64,000 nucleotides of DNA, taken from the NCBI RefSeq assembly GCF_002077155.1, contig NZ_CP015027.1, positions 1,776,501 to 1,840,500 of the forward strand. The letters are read 5' to 3'. Position numbers and translations under genes: made by a program. Of the stretch, positions 18,053-27,719 are shown piece after piece. The stretch comes from Sporosarcina sp. P33 (lineage in GTDB: Bacteria > Bacillota > Bacilli > Bacillales_A > Planococcaceae). Position 1 is the stretch's first letter; each line of letters begins with the position of its first letter. The notes below the pieces were generated by a model. It ran no database searches and had not been told where the DNA came from. It was given only the letters and a program-made list of their open reading frames with translations.

Positions 18053-18322
18053 ATGTCCGATCAAGATCTAATTATATGCAGATGCGAGGAAGTCACTTAC
18101 TCCGATTTAAAAGAAACCGCAGAGAAATTTCAATGCACGCCGAGGGAACTGAAATTACGCACGCGTGCAGGCATGGGATATTGCGGGGGCAGAACATGCC
18201 GCAACGCCGTAGACAGCATTGCGCTTGAAAGCACGGAACGGGACGAATCACAAATCACATTAAAATATCAGCCGCCAATCAGGCCTGTAAGTTTTGGCAA
18301 GTTAGGGGAGGTAATCGAATGA
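18053..18322 (+). CDS. BFD-like [2Fe-2S] protein, D-hydroxyproline dehydrogenase subunit
   Basis: The 89-residue protein resembles bacterioferritin-associated ferredoxin-like domains. Its four cluster cysteines are visible as ICRCEE (residues about 9-11) and GYCGGRTC (about 43-48). In multi-subunit amino-acid dehydrogenases (HcnABC, D-hydroxyproline dehydrogenase) this domain relays electrons between flavin subunits, sometimes as part of a larger subunit. Here it is a separate gene overlapping the next by 4 bp. AAGGAG precedes the ATG. Role inferred from operon and motif. Confidence 0.82.
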   Translation: MSDQDLIICRCEEVTYSDLKETAEKFQCTPRELKLRTRAGMGYCGGRTCRNAVDSIALESTERDESQITLKYQPPIRPVSFGKLGEVIE

Positions 18323-18660
18323 GTCAGCGAATCACAAATCATCCGGTACTCGGAACGCTGGATGAAACACAAACCGTCACATTCACGTTCAATGATATTG
18401 AATACCATGCGCTTCAAGACGAATCGATTGCCGCCGCCCTGCTGGCCAACGGAATCAGAACGCTTCGCCATCACGAAGAAAGCGGTTCCCCGAGAGGGAT
18501 TTACTGCAATATCGGCCATTGCTTTGAGTGCCGGGTAACCGTAGACGGCGTACCGGGCGAAAGGGCCTGTCTGACGCCTGTCACGCAAGGAATGAACGTT
18601 GTCAGCGGCGGGAAACTCCGGACTGACGTGCGTGATTGGAGGGCCAATCATGGAAAATAA
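18319..18660 (+). CDS. HcnA-like [2Fe-2S] ferredoxin subunit
   Basis: The 113-residue protein is a plant-type ferredoxin-fold subunit. Cysteines in GIYCNIGHCFECRV and in RACLTP supply the four ligands. The family provides the small gamma subunit of hydrogen-cyanide-synthase-like and D-hydroxyproline dehydrogenases. AGGGGAGG precedes the ATG, which overlaps the stop of the preceding gene (ATGA). Its end overlaps the next gene by 11 bp, so all three genes are translationally coupled. Confidence 0.85.
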   Translation: MSQRITNHPVLGTLDETQTVTFTFNDIEYHALQDESIAAALLANGIRTLRHHEESGSPRGIYCNIGHCFECRVTVDGVPGERACLTPVTQGMNVVSGGKLRTDVRDWRANHGK

Positions 18661-19867
18661 AACAATTATCATCGGGGCAGGGCCGGCCGGATTAACTGCA
18701 GCCATTACGATCGCATCACGCGGCCATAGTGTATTGGTCATCGATGAATACATGAAACCGGGCGGGCGGTTACTCGGTCAATTATACGAAGAGCCAAACG
18801 GCAACTGGTGGAATGGCATCGCGGAATCGGACAGCTTGCATCGGCAGGCAAAGGAACTCGGTGTCGATATTAAACTCCACACGCCTGTCTCTAATATTGA
18901 AGTAATGGACGGCATCTGGCATGTCCATACGGATGAAGAAATTTATGAAACTGCGCATTTGCTGCTGGCTACCGGTGCTGCAGAAAGTCCTCTCCCGATT
19001 AAAGGGTGGACGCTTCCTGGCGTCATGTCTGTCGGTGCTGCACAAGTTATGACGAATGTTCACCGGGTCAAACCGGGAAACCGCGGCGTCATCATCGGCG
19101 TAAATGTCTTGTCATCAGCGATTGCCATGGAATTGAAAATGGCGGATATCGACATTGCCTGCATTACACTGCCTGTTTCTAATACAGTCAATGAAAAATT
19201 CGGACAGCCATTGGAAGTAATGAACTCCCTTTTGCACGTTTCACATATGGCGCCTTCTGCATTTATCAAGATGGGAAGCAAGCTGATGAAAAACGATTTC
19301 TTCAAGCAACTCGGGATCACTTTCTTCCCTAAGAATGGCGTGAAAATGTGGGATATCCCCATCATGCTGCGAAAAGCAGTCACAGAAATTATTGGCGACG
19401 GACAAGTAGAGGGAGTGAAAATCTCTACGATTAATGCCGCTGGTGAAATTGTGCCCGGCACGGAAGAAATCATCGCCGCAGATTTCGTCTGCATCGCCGG
19501 CGGACTGTATCCTCTGGCGGAACTTGCAGCAGTTGCCGGATGTCCTTTCTATCACATTGAAGAGCTTGGCGGATATGTTCCGTTGCATAACGAGCGCATG
19601 GAATCCACAGTTGCCGGGCTATATGTAGCGGGCAACATCACCGGGATCGAAGGTGCCAAAGTCGCAATGAGCCAAGGCAAAACAGCCGGCCTGTCTATTG
19701 CCAACAGTCTGGAGAACGGCACACTTGAAAATGAACTGATCACTTCCATGAAAGATACAGAGCATACAAGAAAGAACGCCTATATTCAATTTCACCCGGA
19801 CATTGAACAAGGCAAAAATAAACTTAAGAAGTACTGGGATGAGCACTGTGCTGTAGCTGTGAAATAA
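18650..19867 (+). CDS. FAD/NAD(P)-binding oxidoreductase subunit of D-hydroxyproline dehydrogenase
   Basis: The 405-residue flavoprotein has an N-terminal Rossmann motif (IIIGAGPAGLTAAIT), the PGGRLLGQLY segment typical of HcnB-like alpha subunits, LLATGAAESPLPI, and a second nucleotide-binding region (GLYVAGNITGIEGAKVAMSQG). The ATG at 18650 follows GGAGGG; the frame extends further upstream to 18599 but within the previous gene. Together with the two iron-sulfur subunits and the DadA-like protein on the other strand it makes a complete multi-subunit dehydrogenase that feeds electrons to the respiratory chain. Confidence 0.86.
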   Translation: MENKTIIIGAGPAGLTAAITIASRGHSVLVIDEYMKPGGRLLGQLYEEPNGNWWNGIAESDSLHRQAKELGVDIKLHTPVSNIEVMDGIWHVHTDEEIYETAHLLLATGAAESPLPIKGWTLPGVMSVGAAQVMTNVHRVKPGNRGVIIGVNVLSSAIAMELKMADIDIACITLPVSNTVNEKFGQPLEVMNSLLHVSHMAPSAFIKMGSKLMKNDFFKQLGITFFPKNGVKMWDIPIMLRKAVTEIIGDGQVEGVKISTINAAGEIVPGTEEIIAADFVCIAGGLYPLAELAAVAGCPFYHIEELGGYVPLHNERMESTVAGLYVAGNITGIEGAKVAMSQGKTAGLSIANSLENGTLENELITSMKDTEHTRKNAYIQFHPDIEQGKNKLKKYWDEHCAVAVK

Positions 19868-19880
19868 GCGCTACAGCTGA

Positions 19881-19916
19881 AAAACTCTACCGCGAAATAT
19901 GACGCAGTAGAGTTTT
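19881..19916 (+). terminator. Terminator of the dehydrogenase operon
   Basis: AAAACTCTAC pairs with GTAGAGTTTT around a 16-nt loop and is followed by TT. Confidence 0.88.
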
Positions 19917-19944
19917 TTATATTGCTAATTTATGGCGCAGGAAA

Positions 19945-19979
19945 AAAGCTCTGCCGCAAATTCTTCACGGCAGAGCTTT
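19945..19979 (-). terminator. Terminator of mqo
   Basis: AAAGCTCTGCCG pairs with CGGCAGAGCTTT, and the minus strand continues TTTTCC. It lies 17 bases past the mqo stop, back to back with the plus-strand terminator. Confidence 0.88.
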
Positions 19980-19995
19980 TCACTATTTCGGCGTA

Positions 19996-21507
19996 TTAAC
20001 TATGAACTGCTTCTGTCTCCAGCTCATTTTCTGTTAACTTTAAGATTTTTGAAGTAGACTCGTGCATTTCCTTCAAAAGCTCAGGATGTTCTGCCAGCTT
20101 TTTGCCGTATGAAGGAATCATTTCTTTCAGCTTCGGCTCCCAGTCGCTTACTTGCTGAGGGAAGCACTTGTTGATCAGGTCAATCATAACTGCTACCGCA
20201 GTGGACGCTCCCGGGGAAGCTCCAAGCAACGCAGCGATGCTGCCGTCTTTATCTGTTACCAGTTCAGTACCGAATTGAAGTGTACCTTTGCTGTTTGGCG
20301 TATCTTTAATGACTTGTACACGCTGACCTGCTGTCCATAACTCCCAGTCTTCGCTCTTCGCGTCAGGAATGAAATCACGCAGTTCATTGATGCGCTGCTC
20401 TTTTGTTTGCACCACTTGTTCCACCAAGTATTTCGTCAACGACATATTCTTTGCACCACATGCAAGCATCGTTGTTAGGTTATTTGGTTTTACAGAACCG
20501 ATTAGGTCAAACATAGAGCCTTCTTTCAAAAACTTCGGTGTGAAGCCTGCAAATGGCCCAAACAACAAGGACTTTTCGCTGTCGATATAGCGGGTATCCA
20601 AGTGCGGAACAGACATTGGCGGCGCACCGACTTTAGCTTTTCCGTATACTTTCGCGTGATGCTGTGCAATCACTTCCGGGTTTTTACAGATCATAAATAC
20701 ACCACTGATTGGGAAGCCGCCAATATGCTTACTTTCAGGGATTCCTGTTTTCTGCAGCAATGGAAGACTTCCGCCCCCGCCGCCGATGAAAACAAATTTA
20801 GACTTATGATATTCCAGTTTACCGTCTTTATTGTTCTTTATTTTTAACTCCCACTCGCCATCGCTTGTACGCTTGATGTCTTCTACTTGGTGGCTGTAAT
20901 TTACTTCAACGTCCGCTTTTTGCATATGTTCGATCAGTACGCGTGTTAAATTACCGAAGTTCACATCTGTGCCTGAGTCGATTTTTGTCGCAGCGATTGC
21001 TTCATTGACATTACGGTCCTTCATAATTAAAGGAATCCATTCTTTCAGTTTTTCCGGGTCATCGGAAAATTCCATCCCCTGGAATAACGGATTTGCTGTC
21101 ATTGCTTCAAAGCGCTTCTTCAAATACGTTACATTTTCTTCGCCTTGCACAAGACTCATGTGAGGCAGCGGCATGATGAATTGTTCAGGGTCTTTGATTA
21201 ATCCCTTTTCTACTAAATGGGACCAGAACTGGACAGACAGCTGGAACTGCTCATTTACTCTGACAGCTTTTGCGATATCAATAGAGCCATCTGGCTTTTC
21301 AGAGGTATAGTTCAGCTCACACAAAGCTGCGTGGCCTGTTCCCGCGTTGTTCAGCTCATGCGAACTCTCTTCCCCGGCTTTATCCAACTTTTCAAACAAG
21401 GAAATTTTCCAGTCCGGCGCTAGTTCTTTAAGCATTGTACCAAGCGTCGCACTCATAATACCTGCACCTATTAAAATAACGTCTGATTTGGTTTGTCTAT
21501 TACTCAT
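19996..21507 (-). CDS. mqo: Malate:quinone oxidoreductase
   Basis: The 503-residue membrane-associated FAD enzyme oxidises malate to oxaloacetate with quinone as acceptor, as an NAD-independent alternative to malate dehydrogenase. Diagnostic segments are [17 protein letters not shown] at the N-terminus, [21 protein letters not shown], and [17 protein letters not shown] near the C-terminus. Full family length. GGAAGG lies six bases before the ATG. Placed beside the hydroxyproline genes it could process malate formed when 2-oxoglutarate enters the TCA cycle, but it has its own promoter region and terminator. Confidence 0.96.
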   Translation of the reverse strand: MSNRQTKSDVILIGAGIMSATLGTMLKELAPDWKISLFEKLDKAGEESSHELNNAGTGHAALCELNYTSEKPDGSIDIAKAVRVNEQFQLSVQFWSHLVEKGLIKDPEQFIMPLPHMSLVQGEENVTYLKKRFEAMTANPLFQGMEFSDDPEKLKEWIPLIMKDRNVNEAIAATKIDSGTDVNFGNLTRVLIEHMQKADVEVNYSHQVEDIKRTSDGEWELKIKNNKDGKLEYHKSKFVFIGGGGGSLPLLQKTGIPESKHIGGFPISGVFMICKNPEVIAQHHAKVYGKAKVGAPPMSVPHLDTRYIDSEKSLLFGPFAGFTPKFLKEGSMFDLIGSVKPNNLTTMLACGAKNMSLTKYLVEQVVQTKEQRINELRDFIPDAKSEDWELWTAGQRVQVIKDTPNSKGTLQFGTELVTDKDGSIAALLGASPGASTAVAVMIDLINKCFPQQVSDWEPKLKEMIPSYGKKLAEHPELLKEMHESTSKILKLTENELETEAVHS

Positions 21508-21824
21508 TTTGACCTTCCTTATATATGAAATTTACAGAAATGTAAATGTTCCTGAATAAGGCGTCACAGCATACATGGCGCGCACTAGGAGCACTTAATT
21601 CTGTCTCAGTTGACCATACATTTACTACATCTTTTATAGTATACATCAAACATAACCAGGTTTAAAGGGACTTGTTTATTTGTAAGGGATCTGGCAGTTA
21701 AATGTCGGAATTTTGTTACATGTAGCCAAATTTGCAGGAAGAAGTGATTTTTTAGTTCCTTCTCGGCTGATCTGTTTATGTTTTCACCGTACTTTTGCAG
21801 CATATAAATGTTCTTGCTAATTGC
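21508..21824. other. Intergenic region between mqo and the DUF4317 gene
   Basis: These 317 bases contain the mqo 5' region. I see a short AT-rich inverted repeat (ATTTACA / TGTAAAT at 21530-21546) close to the mqo start, and no credible ORF or RNA. Confidence 0.5.
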
Positions 21825-23015
21825 TTACGTCAGCAAGTCTTCAGGGATTACTTTAAACCCTTCAATAATTGTGTCTTCCTCGACTTCAATCAGAATGCAT
21901 TGTTTGCCGTCATAATTCACTTGTTTGACGTACTTCAAGTCTTGCGGACTGATTGAAATATTCGCGACTTTTGTTTCAATTTTTATGGATTTCGATGTGT
22001 AGCTGGGTACGATGTGGCTTGCTTTCATTTCATAGCCTGTGTCGTCCACTATAGTCTGAAAAGCATTTTCAACGGCTTCCGCATTTACGTAATCGACACC
22101 GCTCATTTTCAGCACACGCTCTACCTGCTGCGCGTCGATGACTGGCGGCTCTTCCGGTTCTTTCTCTTCCTCATCCACTTCAGTTAACCGATAAACTGCT
22201 TCATACACATTGCCGAGAGTTTCTGTATCCACTTCGCCGCCAACTACTTGTTTGACGATTTCTTCAAATACAGCCTTATCATCTGCCGCAGTCACTACTT
22301 CTTCTCCATTCAGCACATTTTCAATGAACTGGTAATCGGGTTTATTCGCTTTTCCCGCAGCGTAGAGTACATGGTTCACGTCAGCCGCATTGTCTGTGAA
22401 GCACGGAAATAAAAAGCCGCCAATTGGCGAGGCAAGATTGATAATGGGGTCCAGCATCGTATTCGATTTAAATTCCCGCTCCTGAAAATCAAAGATGATG
22501 GAGCGCTTCGGCAAATCTGTATGATTCATGCTGCATAAAATAAATGGCGTCGTAAATACTTCATCACGTGCGTCAATTTCTGTTTCTTCGCTGTTGCGTT
22601 TGGTCTTTTTAAAATAGTGGCCCCGAATAAACGTGACGACAAGATCTTTTTCGTATTGAACATCCTTGACCATTTTCAGCGCAAGGTGCTGCATTTCATC
22701 TTTCCATTCATCCGCTTCTTCCGCTTGCAATCCTTCATACAGTAATTTCTGCGCGTGATCGTTCTGATCTTCTTCCTGACGTTCAAACTTCACTTCAAAC
22801 AGTTTCATGCCCAGCTTGCCGCCCAGCACTTTTTTGAAGTTCGTCATAAACAGCTCCTGCTGCTCCCGGTCAAGCAAAGCAAAAGCCTGACTTTCTTCAT
22901 GATAAATCTCACTGCTTTCCTGCCGGATATAGACATGATAAATATCAGTAATCGTTAAAAGATCTGTATCCAATTTAAAGCGTTTGCGAATATCTGCAAT
23001 ATCCTTTTTATTCAT
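21825..23015 (-). CDS. DUF4317 family protein
   Basis: The 396-residue acidic soluble protein matches the DUF4317 family (N-terminus MNKKDIADIRKRFKLD, then LLTITDIYHVYIRQ), whose function is unknown. The start at 23015 gives the canonical N-terminus; the frame extends to 23048 but the added residues are not family-like. There is no signal peptide or membrane helix. A Glu-rich linker (EVDEEEKEPEEPP) separates two regions. The gene is monocistronic. Confidence 0.85.
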   Translation of the reverse strand: MNKKDIADIRKRFKLDTDLLTITDIYHVYIRQESSEIYHEESQAFALLDREQQELFMTNFKKVLGGKLGMKLFEVKFERQEEDQNDHAQKLLYEGLQAEEADEWKDEMQHLALKMVKDVQYEKDLVVTFIRGHYFKKTKRNSEETEIDARDEVFTTPFILCSMNHTDLPKRSIIFDFQEREFKSNTMLDPIINLASPIGGFLFPCFTDNAADVNHVLYAAGKANKPDYQFIENVLNGEEVVTAADDKAVFEEIVKQVVGGEVDTETLGNVYEAVYRLTEVDEEEKEPEEPPVIDAQQVERVLKMSGVDYVNAEAVENAFQTIVDDTGYEMKASHIVPSYTSKSIKIETKVANISISPQDLKYVKQVNYDGKQCILIEVEEDTIIEGFKVIPEDLLT

Positions 23016-23175
23016 TCTCTCTTCCCACTCCCAGCTGATTAAATTCATCTGTCCACCGCATAGGTGAGACTTTTACATATTCAAAAAAATAAATAGGCAC
23101 GATACACATAATTGGCGGAAAACCGGGTATACCATGGAGTGAGACTTAAAAGTTCAGACAAGGAGCAGTGATATC

Positions 23176-23598
23176 ATGTCAGAAAAATTATTTACATCCA
23201 CAGCAACCGCCAATGGGGGCCGAGAAGGTCATGTTGTATCTTCCGACCAGGTGATCGATTTAGATACGGCAATGCCCGGAACAAAAAGAGCAAAAGAATT
23301 AGCAAACTCCACTAATCCAGAGCAATTATTTGCCGCTGGCTATGCCGCATGTTTTGACGGTGCACTTCAACTCGTTGCCGGCAAAGAACGCATTAAATTC
23401 ACGTCAGAAGTGACGGCGAATGTCAGCCTGTGCAAAGATGAATCTGACGGCGGCTTTAAAATTGAAGTCGAATTACAAGTCAAAGGGACAGATATCGAAA
23501 AGGCGCAACTAGAGGAACTTGTCGAAAAAGCCCATCAAGTCTGCCCGTATTCCAAGGCAACCAGAGGCAACGTCGATGTGACGTTAACTGTATTATAA
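23176..23598 (+). CDS. ohr: Organic hydroperoxide resistance protein (Ohr/OsmC)
   Basis: The 140-residue OsmC-fold peroxidase reduces organic and fatty-acid hydroperoxides with lipoylated or thiol reductants. The peroxidatic cysteine is in YAACFDGAL (about 60) and the resolving cysteine in VCPYSKATRGN (about 124), the spacing typical of Ohr rather than OsmC. AAGGAG lies upstream of the ATG. No ohrR gene is adjacent, and I see no clear OhrR operator. Confidence 0.94.
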   Translation: MSEKLFTSTATANGGREGHVVSSDQVIDLDTAMPGTKRAKELANSTNPEQLFAAGYAACFDGALQLVAGKERIKFTSEVTANVSLCKDESDGGFKIEVELQVKGTDIEKAQLEELVEKAHQVCPYSKATRGNVDVTLTVL

Positions 23599-23623
23599 GT
23601 AATCACTGACTCTTCAACCGTAT

Positions 23624-23658
23624 ACTGCAGACAGCCATTTGGCTGTCTGCAGTTTTTT
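23624..23658 (+). terminator. Terminator of ohr
   Basis: ACTGCAGACAGCC pairs perfectly with GGCTGTCTGCAGT around a 4-base loop and runs into TTTTTT; it also faces the 3' end of the convergent hydrolase gene. Confidence 0.93.
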
Positions 23659-23666
23659 GCATTCTT

Positions 23667-24413
23667 TTATTGTAAGCCATCCAGTAATTCGACAATAGCA
23701 TCGGACGTTTGCTCAGTCTGCTCTTTGTTCGGGACAGACGCTTTACCGTCTCCTTTTTGCGGACCATAATCACCAAATCCCGCATGATTGCCGCCCTCTA
23801 TTTCGATGAACTTTGCATCAGCCGGCATCACAGCCTTGGCGGCTTGTATAGTTTCGATATCCGCCACGCGGTCATTACTGCCCCAGATCGACAGCACCTG
23901 CACCGGTGCTACACTCAAATCCACCGTGTCTTGCGGATAAGAAGCCAATAAAACGAGACCTTTGATTTTTTCATGTCTTGACGCATAATCGGAAGCCATT
24001 ACACCTCCCAATGAATGTCCACCTATTACCCACGCATCGATTTCAGGGTGATTGCGGATTACCTTGTCAGCCCGGTCAGGTGAGAAAATAGCCAGCCTGA
24101 ACGGCAAATGGGGAATAATTACTTTGTATCCCTGCTTGGCAATTTCTTTGGCCATTGGTGCATAGGCTGCAGCGTCCACTTTCGCTCCCTGATAGAAAAT
24201 GAACCCGATATTCTCTGCATTTGAAACCGGTTCAAACACCAGCTCTTTCTGATCTTTCACAGTCACGCCCGAATCGGACTGCAGACTCTCCTGTGCATAG
24301 GTCTGCGCTTTGTAATAAGAACTGACAAAAACAAAAAAACCGACTGCAAGGATCACCAATAAAAAGGCCGAACTAACGAGCAGTTTATACTTCCATGACT
24401 TCTTTTTTTTCAT
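23667..24413 (-). CDS. Membrane-anchored alpha/beta hydrolase
   Basis: The 248-residue protein starts with a basic stretch and one membrane helix (LLVSSAFLLVILAVGFFVFV), so the catalytic part faces outside. The alpha/beta hydrolase fold shows the nucleophile elbow GGHSLGG, an acid in WGSNDRVAD and the histidine in GGNHAGFGDYG. Substrate unknown; the family includes dienelactone-hydrolase-like and lipase-like enzymes. GAGG precedes the ATG. The CoA Nudix gene lies 19 bp upstream on the same strand. Confidence 0.82.
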   Translation of the reverse strand: MKKKKSWKYKLLVSSAFLLVILAVGFFVFVSSYYKAQTYAQESLQSDSGVTVKDQKELVFEPVSNAENIGFIFYQGAKVDAAAYAPMAKEIAKQGYKVIIPHLPFRLAIFSPDRADKVIRNHPEIDAWVIGGHSLGGVMASDYASRHEKIKGLVLLASYPQDTVDLSVAPVQVLSIWGSNDRVADIETIQAAKAVMPADAKFIEIEGGNHAGFGDYGPQKGDGKASVPNKEQTEQTSDAIVELLDGLQ

Positions 24414-24432
24414 AGGACATCCTCATTCCATT

Positions 24433-25053
24433 TTACCTCTTTGTAATCTCAATAAAATGTTTCAGCAATCTGGCCGTTAATCCCCAAACGGTATACGTTT
24501 TATATTCGTAAAACCATTCTTCCAAGTAATGTTTTCTGAATTGATACCGCTCTCCATTCATGATCTTTTCAAATGGAAAGTTCTCCTGCGGGGTTGTTTC
24601 GATCGAAACCAGATGCATGTACGGTTCATGTTCAAGCAGCCATTTCAAAGGGATCGTGAATACTTCCTCTACTTCATCTTTATTGTAGCTCCGGATAATT
24701 TCGTGATAATCAATAACTGCAACAAACGGATAGACCACAAATGACGGGGACGCGATATACGGGCTCAGCTCCCCGACTACTTGCACTGTCTTTGGTTCAA
24801 TCCCGAGCTCCTCCTGTGTCTCCCGCAGCGCAGCTTCCATTGGTGAAGCATCCGTCACATCAATTTTTCCGCCCGGAAAGCTGACATCTCCCGGCTGTTT
24901 CCTCATCGTCAGCGAACGCACCTCAAACAGCACATGCCACTCCCCTTCCGCTTCAACCAGCGGAATAATTACAGCAGAACGAAACGCGGTCTCTTCTCCA
25001 ATGAATAACGATTTATGTTCATACAATTTATCCTGCAGTTGCTCTAAATCCAT
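24433..25053 (-). CDS. CoA diphosphatase-type Nudix hydrolase
   Basis: The 206-residue protein has a Nudix box (FPGGKIDVTD...RETQEELGI) preceded by the CoA-recognition segment (EVRSLTMRKQPGDVSF) that marks NudL/YeaB enzymes cleaving CoA to phosphopantetheine and ADP. The ATG at 25053 is preferred because GGGGTGGGGG precedes it; an in-frame GTG at 25065 lies inside that site. It is probably co-transcribed with the downstream hydrolase. Confidence 0.85.
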   Translation of the reverse strand: MDLEQLQDKLYEHKSLFIGEETAFRSAVIIPLVEAEGEWHVLFEVRSLTMRKQPGDVSFPGGKIDVTDASPMEAALRETQEELGIEPKTVQVVGELSPYIASPSFVVYPFVAVIDYHEIIRSYNKDEVEEVFTIPLKWLLEHEPYMHLVSIETTPQENFPFEKIMNGERYQFRKHYLEEWFYEYKTYTVWGLTARLLKHFIEITKR

Positions 25054-25118
25054 GACGTCCCCCACCCCATCATTTTATATCTATCGTAACATTACACAGC
25101 TAATCATTAAAGAATTTG

Positions 25119-25152
25119 AAAGGGAGTCACCCCGCGTGAGCAACTCCCTTTT
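25119..25152 (-). terminator. Terminator after the sortase gene
   Basis: AAAGGGAGT pairs with ACTCCCTTT around a GC-rich loop, 10 bases past the srtB stop. T-runs exist on both sides, so it may work in both directions. Confidence 0.7.
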
Positions 25153-25161
25153 CTTATAGGC

Positions 25162-25932
25162 CTATGATTGCCGCTTCACAAGTTTTCCCTGCACGACATA
25201 CCGTTTGTCTTTACTGTTCAATGAATTATTACAAGTGGACAACGTCACTATACGGTCATCGGACCCTACTTCGACAGGCATTTCAATCAGTGAGCGGGAT
25301 TCCACTTCATCCAGATAATTTGTAAATTCTTCTTCCGTCTGAAAATCTGTTTCGATGTAATAGAAATCAATCGTCGTTTCGTATGCCGCAAACACTTCAA
25401 TATCATAGCCGTCATACAGCGTGTCCACATAAATAACGGGGTGTTCATCCGCGTAATCTTGATTCCCGAACTTCTTCAAACTGCCAAACATCGTGTCGTT
25501 TTTCATCGCATGACCATATAGCACCGTATTGCGGCTCATATCAGTAATATCATTGCGGTAATCCATAAAGACACTGCCTGCGCGGCTGTTTTCGCGGGTG
25601 AAATTCCGGTTTAAATAGAAGTCATTGTCTTCTGCCTGCAATATGGGATTATGCAGCTTAGTGCCTTCTACTGAAATCCAGCCTACGATATCTGAGTTCA
25701 CGGTGTGCAATTCTTCAAACTGAGGACGCATCGTCTCGTCCGGCAACACGGCTTCTTCTGCAGCACTCATTTGCGCTGTGCTTTCGAGAGCCGTCTCGTA
25801 GAGCTGCTGCGTTTCCTTCAAAGAACTGGCTGCCTCTACGTACGTGTATAAATACTGGACGAGCAAGTAGCCCGAGCAGAGGAAGGTTGCCAGATAAATG
25901 ACAGGCATCAGTTTCGACAGTCTTTTTTTCAT
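25162..25932 (-). CDS. srtB: Class B sortase
   Basis: The 256-residue transpeptidase has an N-terminal signal anchor (LMPVIYLATFLCSGYLLVQY) and the sortase B catalytic residues: His in LYGHAMKNDTMF, Cys in VTLSTCNNS and the following Arg in KDKRYVVQG. SrtB enzymes attach haem-relay proteins carrying NPQTN-like signals to peptidoglycan. The NEAT protein at the operon's start ends with NPQTS, the matching signal. AGGAGG precedes the ATG. It is the last gene of the haem operon. Confidence 0.92.
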   Translation of the reverse strand: MKKRLSKLMPVIYLATFLCSGYLLVQYLYTYVEAASSLKETQQLYETALESTAQMSAAEEAVLPDETMRPQFEELHTVNSDIVGWISVEGTKLHNPILQAEDNDFYLNRNFTRENSRAGSVFMDYRNDITDMSRNTVLYGHAMKNDTMFGSLKKFGNQDYADEHPVIYVDTLYDGYDIEVFAAYETTIDFYYIETDFQTEEEFTNYLDEVESRSLIEMPVEVGSDDRIVTLSTCNNSLNSKDKRYVVQGKLVKRQS

Positions 25933-25943
25933 CAGCCGACCTC

Positions 25944-26714
25944 CTAAATACCAAGTGACATCATGTAGAGACCGAGTTCTTCGTCTTCCTTGAAAACGGC
26001 GTTTACTCCATATACTTCTTTGATGACTTCCTTTGTAATTACTTGACGCGGCGGTCCTTCTGCAACAATCCGTCCATTTTTCATCATTATAATCTGATCA
26101 CTGTAACGGATCGCCTGGTTGATGTCATGCAGCACCATTACAATCGTCAGCCCGTGTTCTTCATTCAGCGACTTCACAAGTTCCAGTAATTCAATCTGAT
26201 AGTAAATATCCAAATAAGTAGTCGGTTCATCCAGACAGAGTATTTCCGATTGCTGGGCAAGTGCCATGGCAATCCATACGCGCTGGCGTTCCCCGCCTGA
26301 TAGCGCTTCTAAATCATCATGCCGCTTATCGGTCAGATTGGTGACGGACAGTGCCCAGTCAACCGCTTTACGGTCTTCTGCCTGATTTCGCTGCAGCAGC
26401 GTCTTATGCGGTAAGCGGCCAAAACTGACCAGCTTTTCAATCGTCAGATCTTTCGGCACTTCGTTTTGCTGATAGACTATCGCCAGTTTCTTTGCAAATT
26501 CCTTTGCCTTAAACAGCACCAAGTCCCGGTTCTCCAGTGAAGCACTGCCTGACTTTGGCGTATGACTTCGGGAGAGCACATTCAATAATGTAGATTTCCC
26601 GCAGCCATTCGGACCGATGATTGTCGTAATTTTTCCTTTTGGAATAGTCGTCGAAACACCATCCAAATGATTCGTCGTATTATCATGTGATACAATAATG
26701 CTTTTCATTTTCAT
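25944..26714 (-). CDS. Haem/siderophore ABC transporter ATP-binding protein
   Basis: The 256-residue FecE/HmuV-type ATPase has Walker A GPNGCGKST, signature LSGGERQRVW and Walker B ILCLDEPTTYLD, all intact. It powers the permease encoded directly upstream (6-bp gap). The ribosome binding site is weak, which fits coupling to the permease gene. Haem as substrate is inferred from the NEAT and IsdE-like partners. Confidence 0.9.
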   Translation of the reverse strand: MKMKSIIVSHDNTTNHLDGVSTTIPKGKITTIIGPNGCGKSTLLNVLSRSHTPKSGSASLENRDLVLFKAKEFAKKLAIVYQQNEVPKDLTIEKLVSFGRLPHKTLLQRNQAEDRKAVDWALSVTNLTDKRHDDLEALSGGERQRVWIAMALAQQSEILCLDEPTTYLDIYYQIELLELVKSLNEEHGLTIVMVLHDINQAIRYSDQIIMMKNGRIVAEGPPRQVITKEVIKEVYGVNAVFKEDEELGLYMMSLGI

Positions 26715-26720
26715 AGCCGG

Positions 26721-27686
26721 TCACTCTTTTCGCAGTAAGAATATTAAGAATGGTCCGCCGATAATTGCCATGAGCGTTGAGGCAGGTATCTCAAGAGGAG
26801 CTGCAATCGTTCGTCCCGCCGTGTCTGCCAATAAGATGATTAATGCTCCGAGCAGTGCGGTAAACGGTATGAGCACCTTATGATCATAACCGACCAGACG
26901 CCGTGCAATATGCGGCACCAGTAAACCAACAAATGAAATGACACCCGCCACAACAACGGAAACCGCCGCCAATAAAACTGCAACCGCCGCAATAATCAGC
27001 CGGGCGCGTGCTACATGAAATCCGATGCTCTTCGCCGTCTTGTCCTGTAAAACAAGTAAATTACACCAGCCGTACAGCGCAAATGCCAGCACTAAGCCTA
27101 TCGTTCCATACGTTGCGATCGTGGAGACATCGCTCCATGTGCGCATCGTCAAATTGGAGCCTATTACACTTGAAGCAGAGACGTTCAAAGAGCCGCCAAA
27201 ACTGATGAACGCTTCGGTCAGACCTGTGAACATGGCATTGATTGCAATACCGACAAGAATCAGTTTGAGCGGACTCAGACCAGACTTCCAGGACAAAGCA
27301 AATACTAAAAAACAAGCAAATGCTCCGCCCGCAAATGCAAATAAAGGCGTCATGAAAAAGAGCGCCGGGAAAAATGAAATAATGAACAATTGCACAAATG
27401 CGGCACCGGAGGATATCCCGATAATGCCCGCATCAGCCAGCGGATTGCGCATGACGGACTGCAGCAGAACTCCGGATACAGAAAGTGCGGCTCCTGCAAA
27501 TATCGCCACAATTATCCTGGGAAAACGCAGATCTCGGATCGCTTCCATCTGGCTGTTCCCCTGTTCAAAAAGTGCACCTAAAAACTCAAAGAATCCTATT
27601 TTAATACTTCCGGTCACCGCAGAATAAACGATCGTTACGGCGAGCAGCAAGGATACAATTACATAACTGCTAATTCTTTTTTTCAT
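26721..27686 (-). CDS. isdF: Haem ABC transporter permease (IsdF-like, FecCD family)
   Basis: The 321-residue protein has about nine to ten transmembrane helices and the FecCD/BtuC motifs (LRFPRIIVAIFAGAALSVSG, GISSGAAFVQ, GLLVPHIARRLVGYDH). As a single permease gene it would act as a homodimer. Position between the binding protein and the ATPase matches isdEF operons of Gram-positive bacteria. Confidence 0.9.
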   Translation of the reverse strand: MKKRISSYVIVSLLLAVTIVYSAVTGSIKIGFFEFLGALFEQGNSQMEAIRDLRFPRIIVAIFAGAALSVSGVLLQSVMRNPLADAGIIGISSGAAFVQLFIISFFPALFFMTPLFAFAGGAFACFLVFALSWKSGLSPLKLILVGIAINAMFTGLTEAFISFGGSLNVSASSVIGSNLTMRTWSDVSTIATYGTIGLVLAFALYGWCNLLVLQDKTAKSIGFHVARARLIIAAVAVLLAAVSVVVAGVISFVGLLVPHIARRLVGYDHKVLIPFTALLGALIILLADTAGRTIAAPLEIPASTLMAIIGGPFLIFLLRKE

Positions 27687-27719
27687 GACGGACTTCCTTT
27701 TCCAACGAAATTCATCGAG

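Noticed and set aside
21606..21803. 65-codon minus-strand frame upstream of mqo
   Set aside because: It has no convincing ribosome binding site and random composition, and lies in an AT-rich gap.
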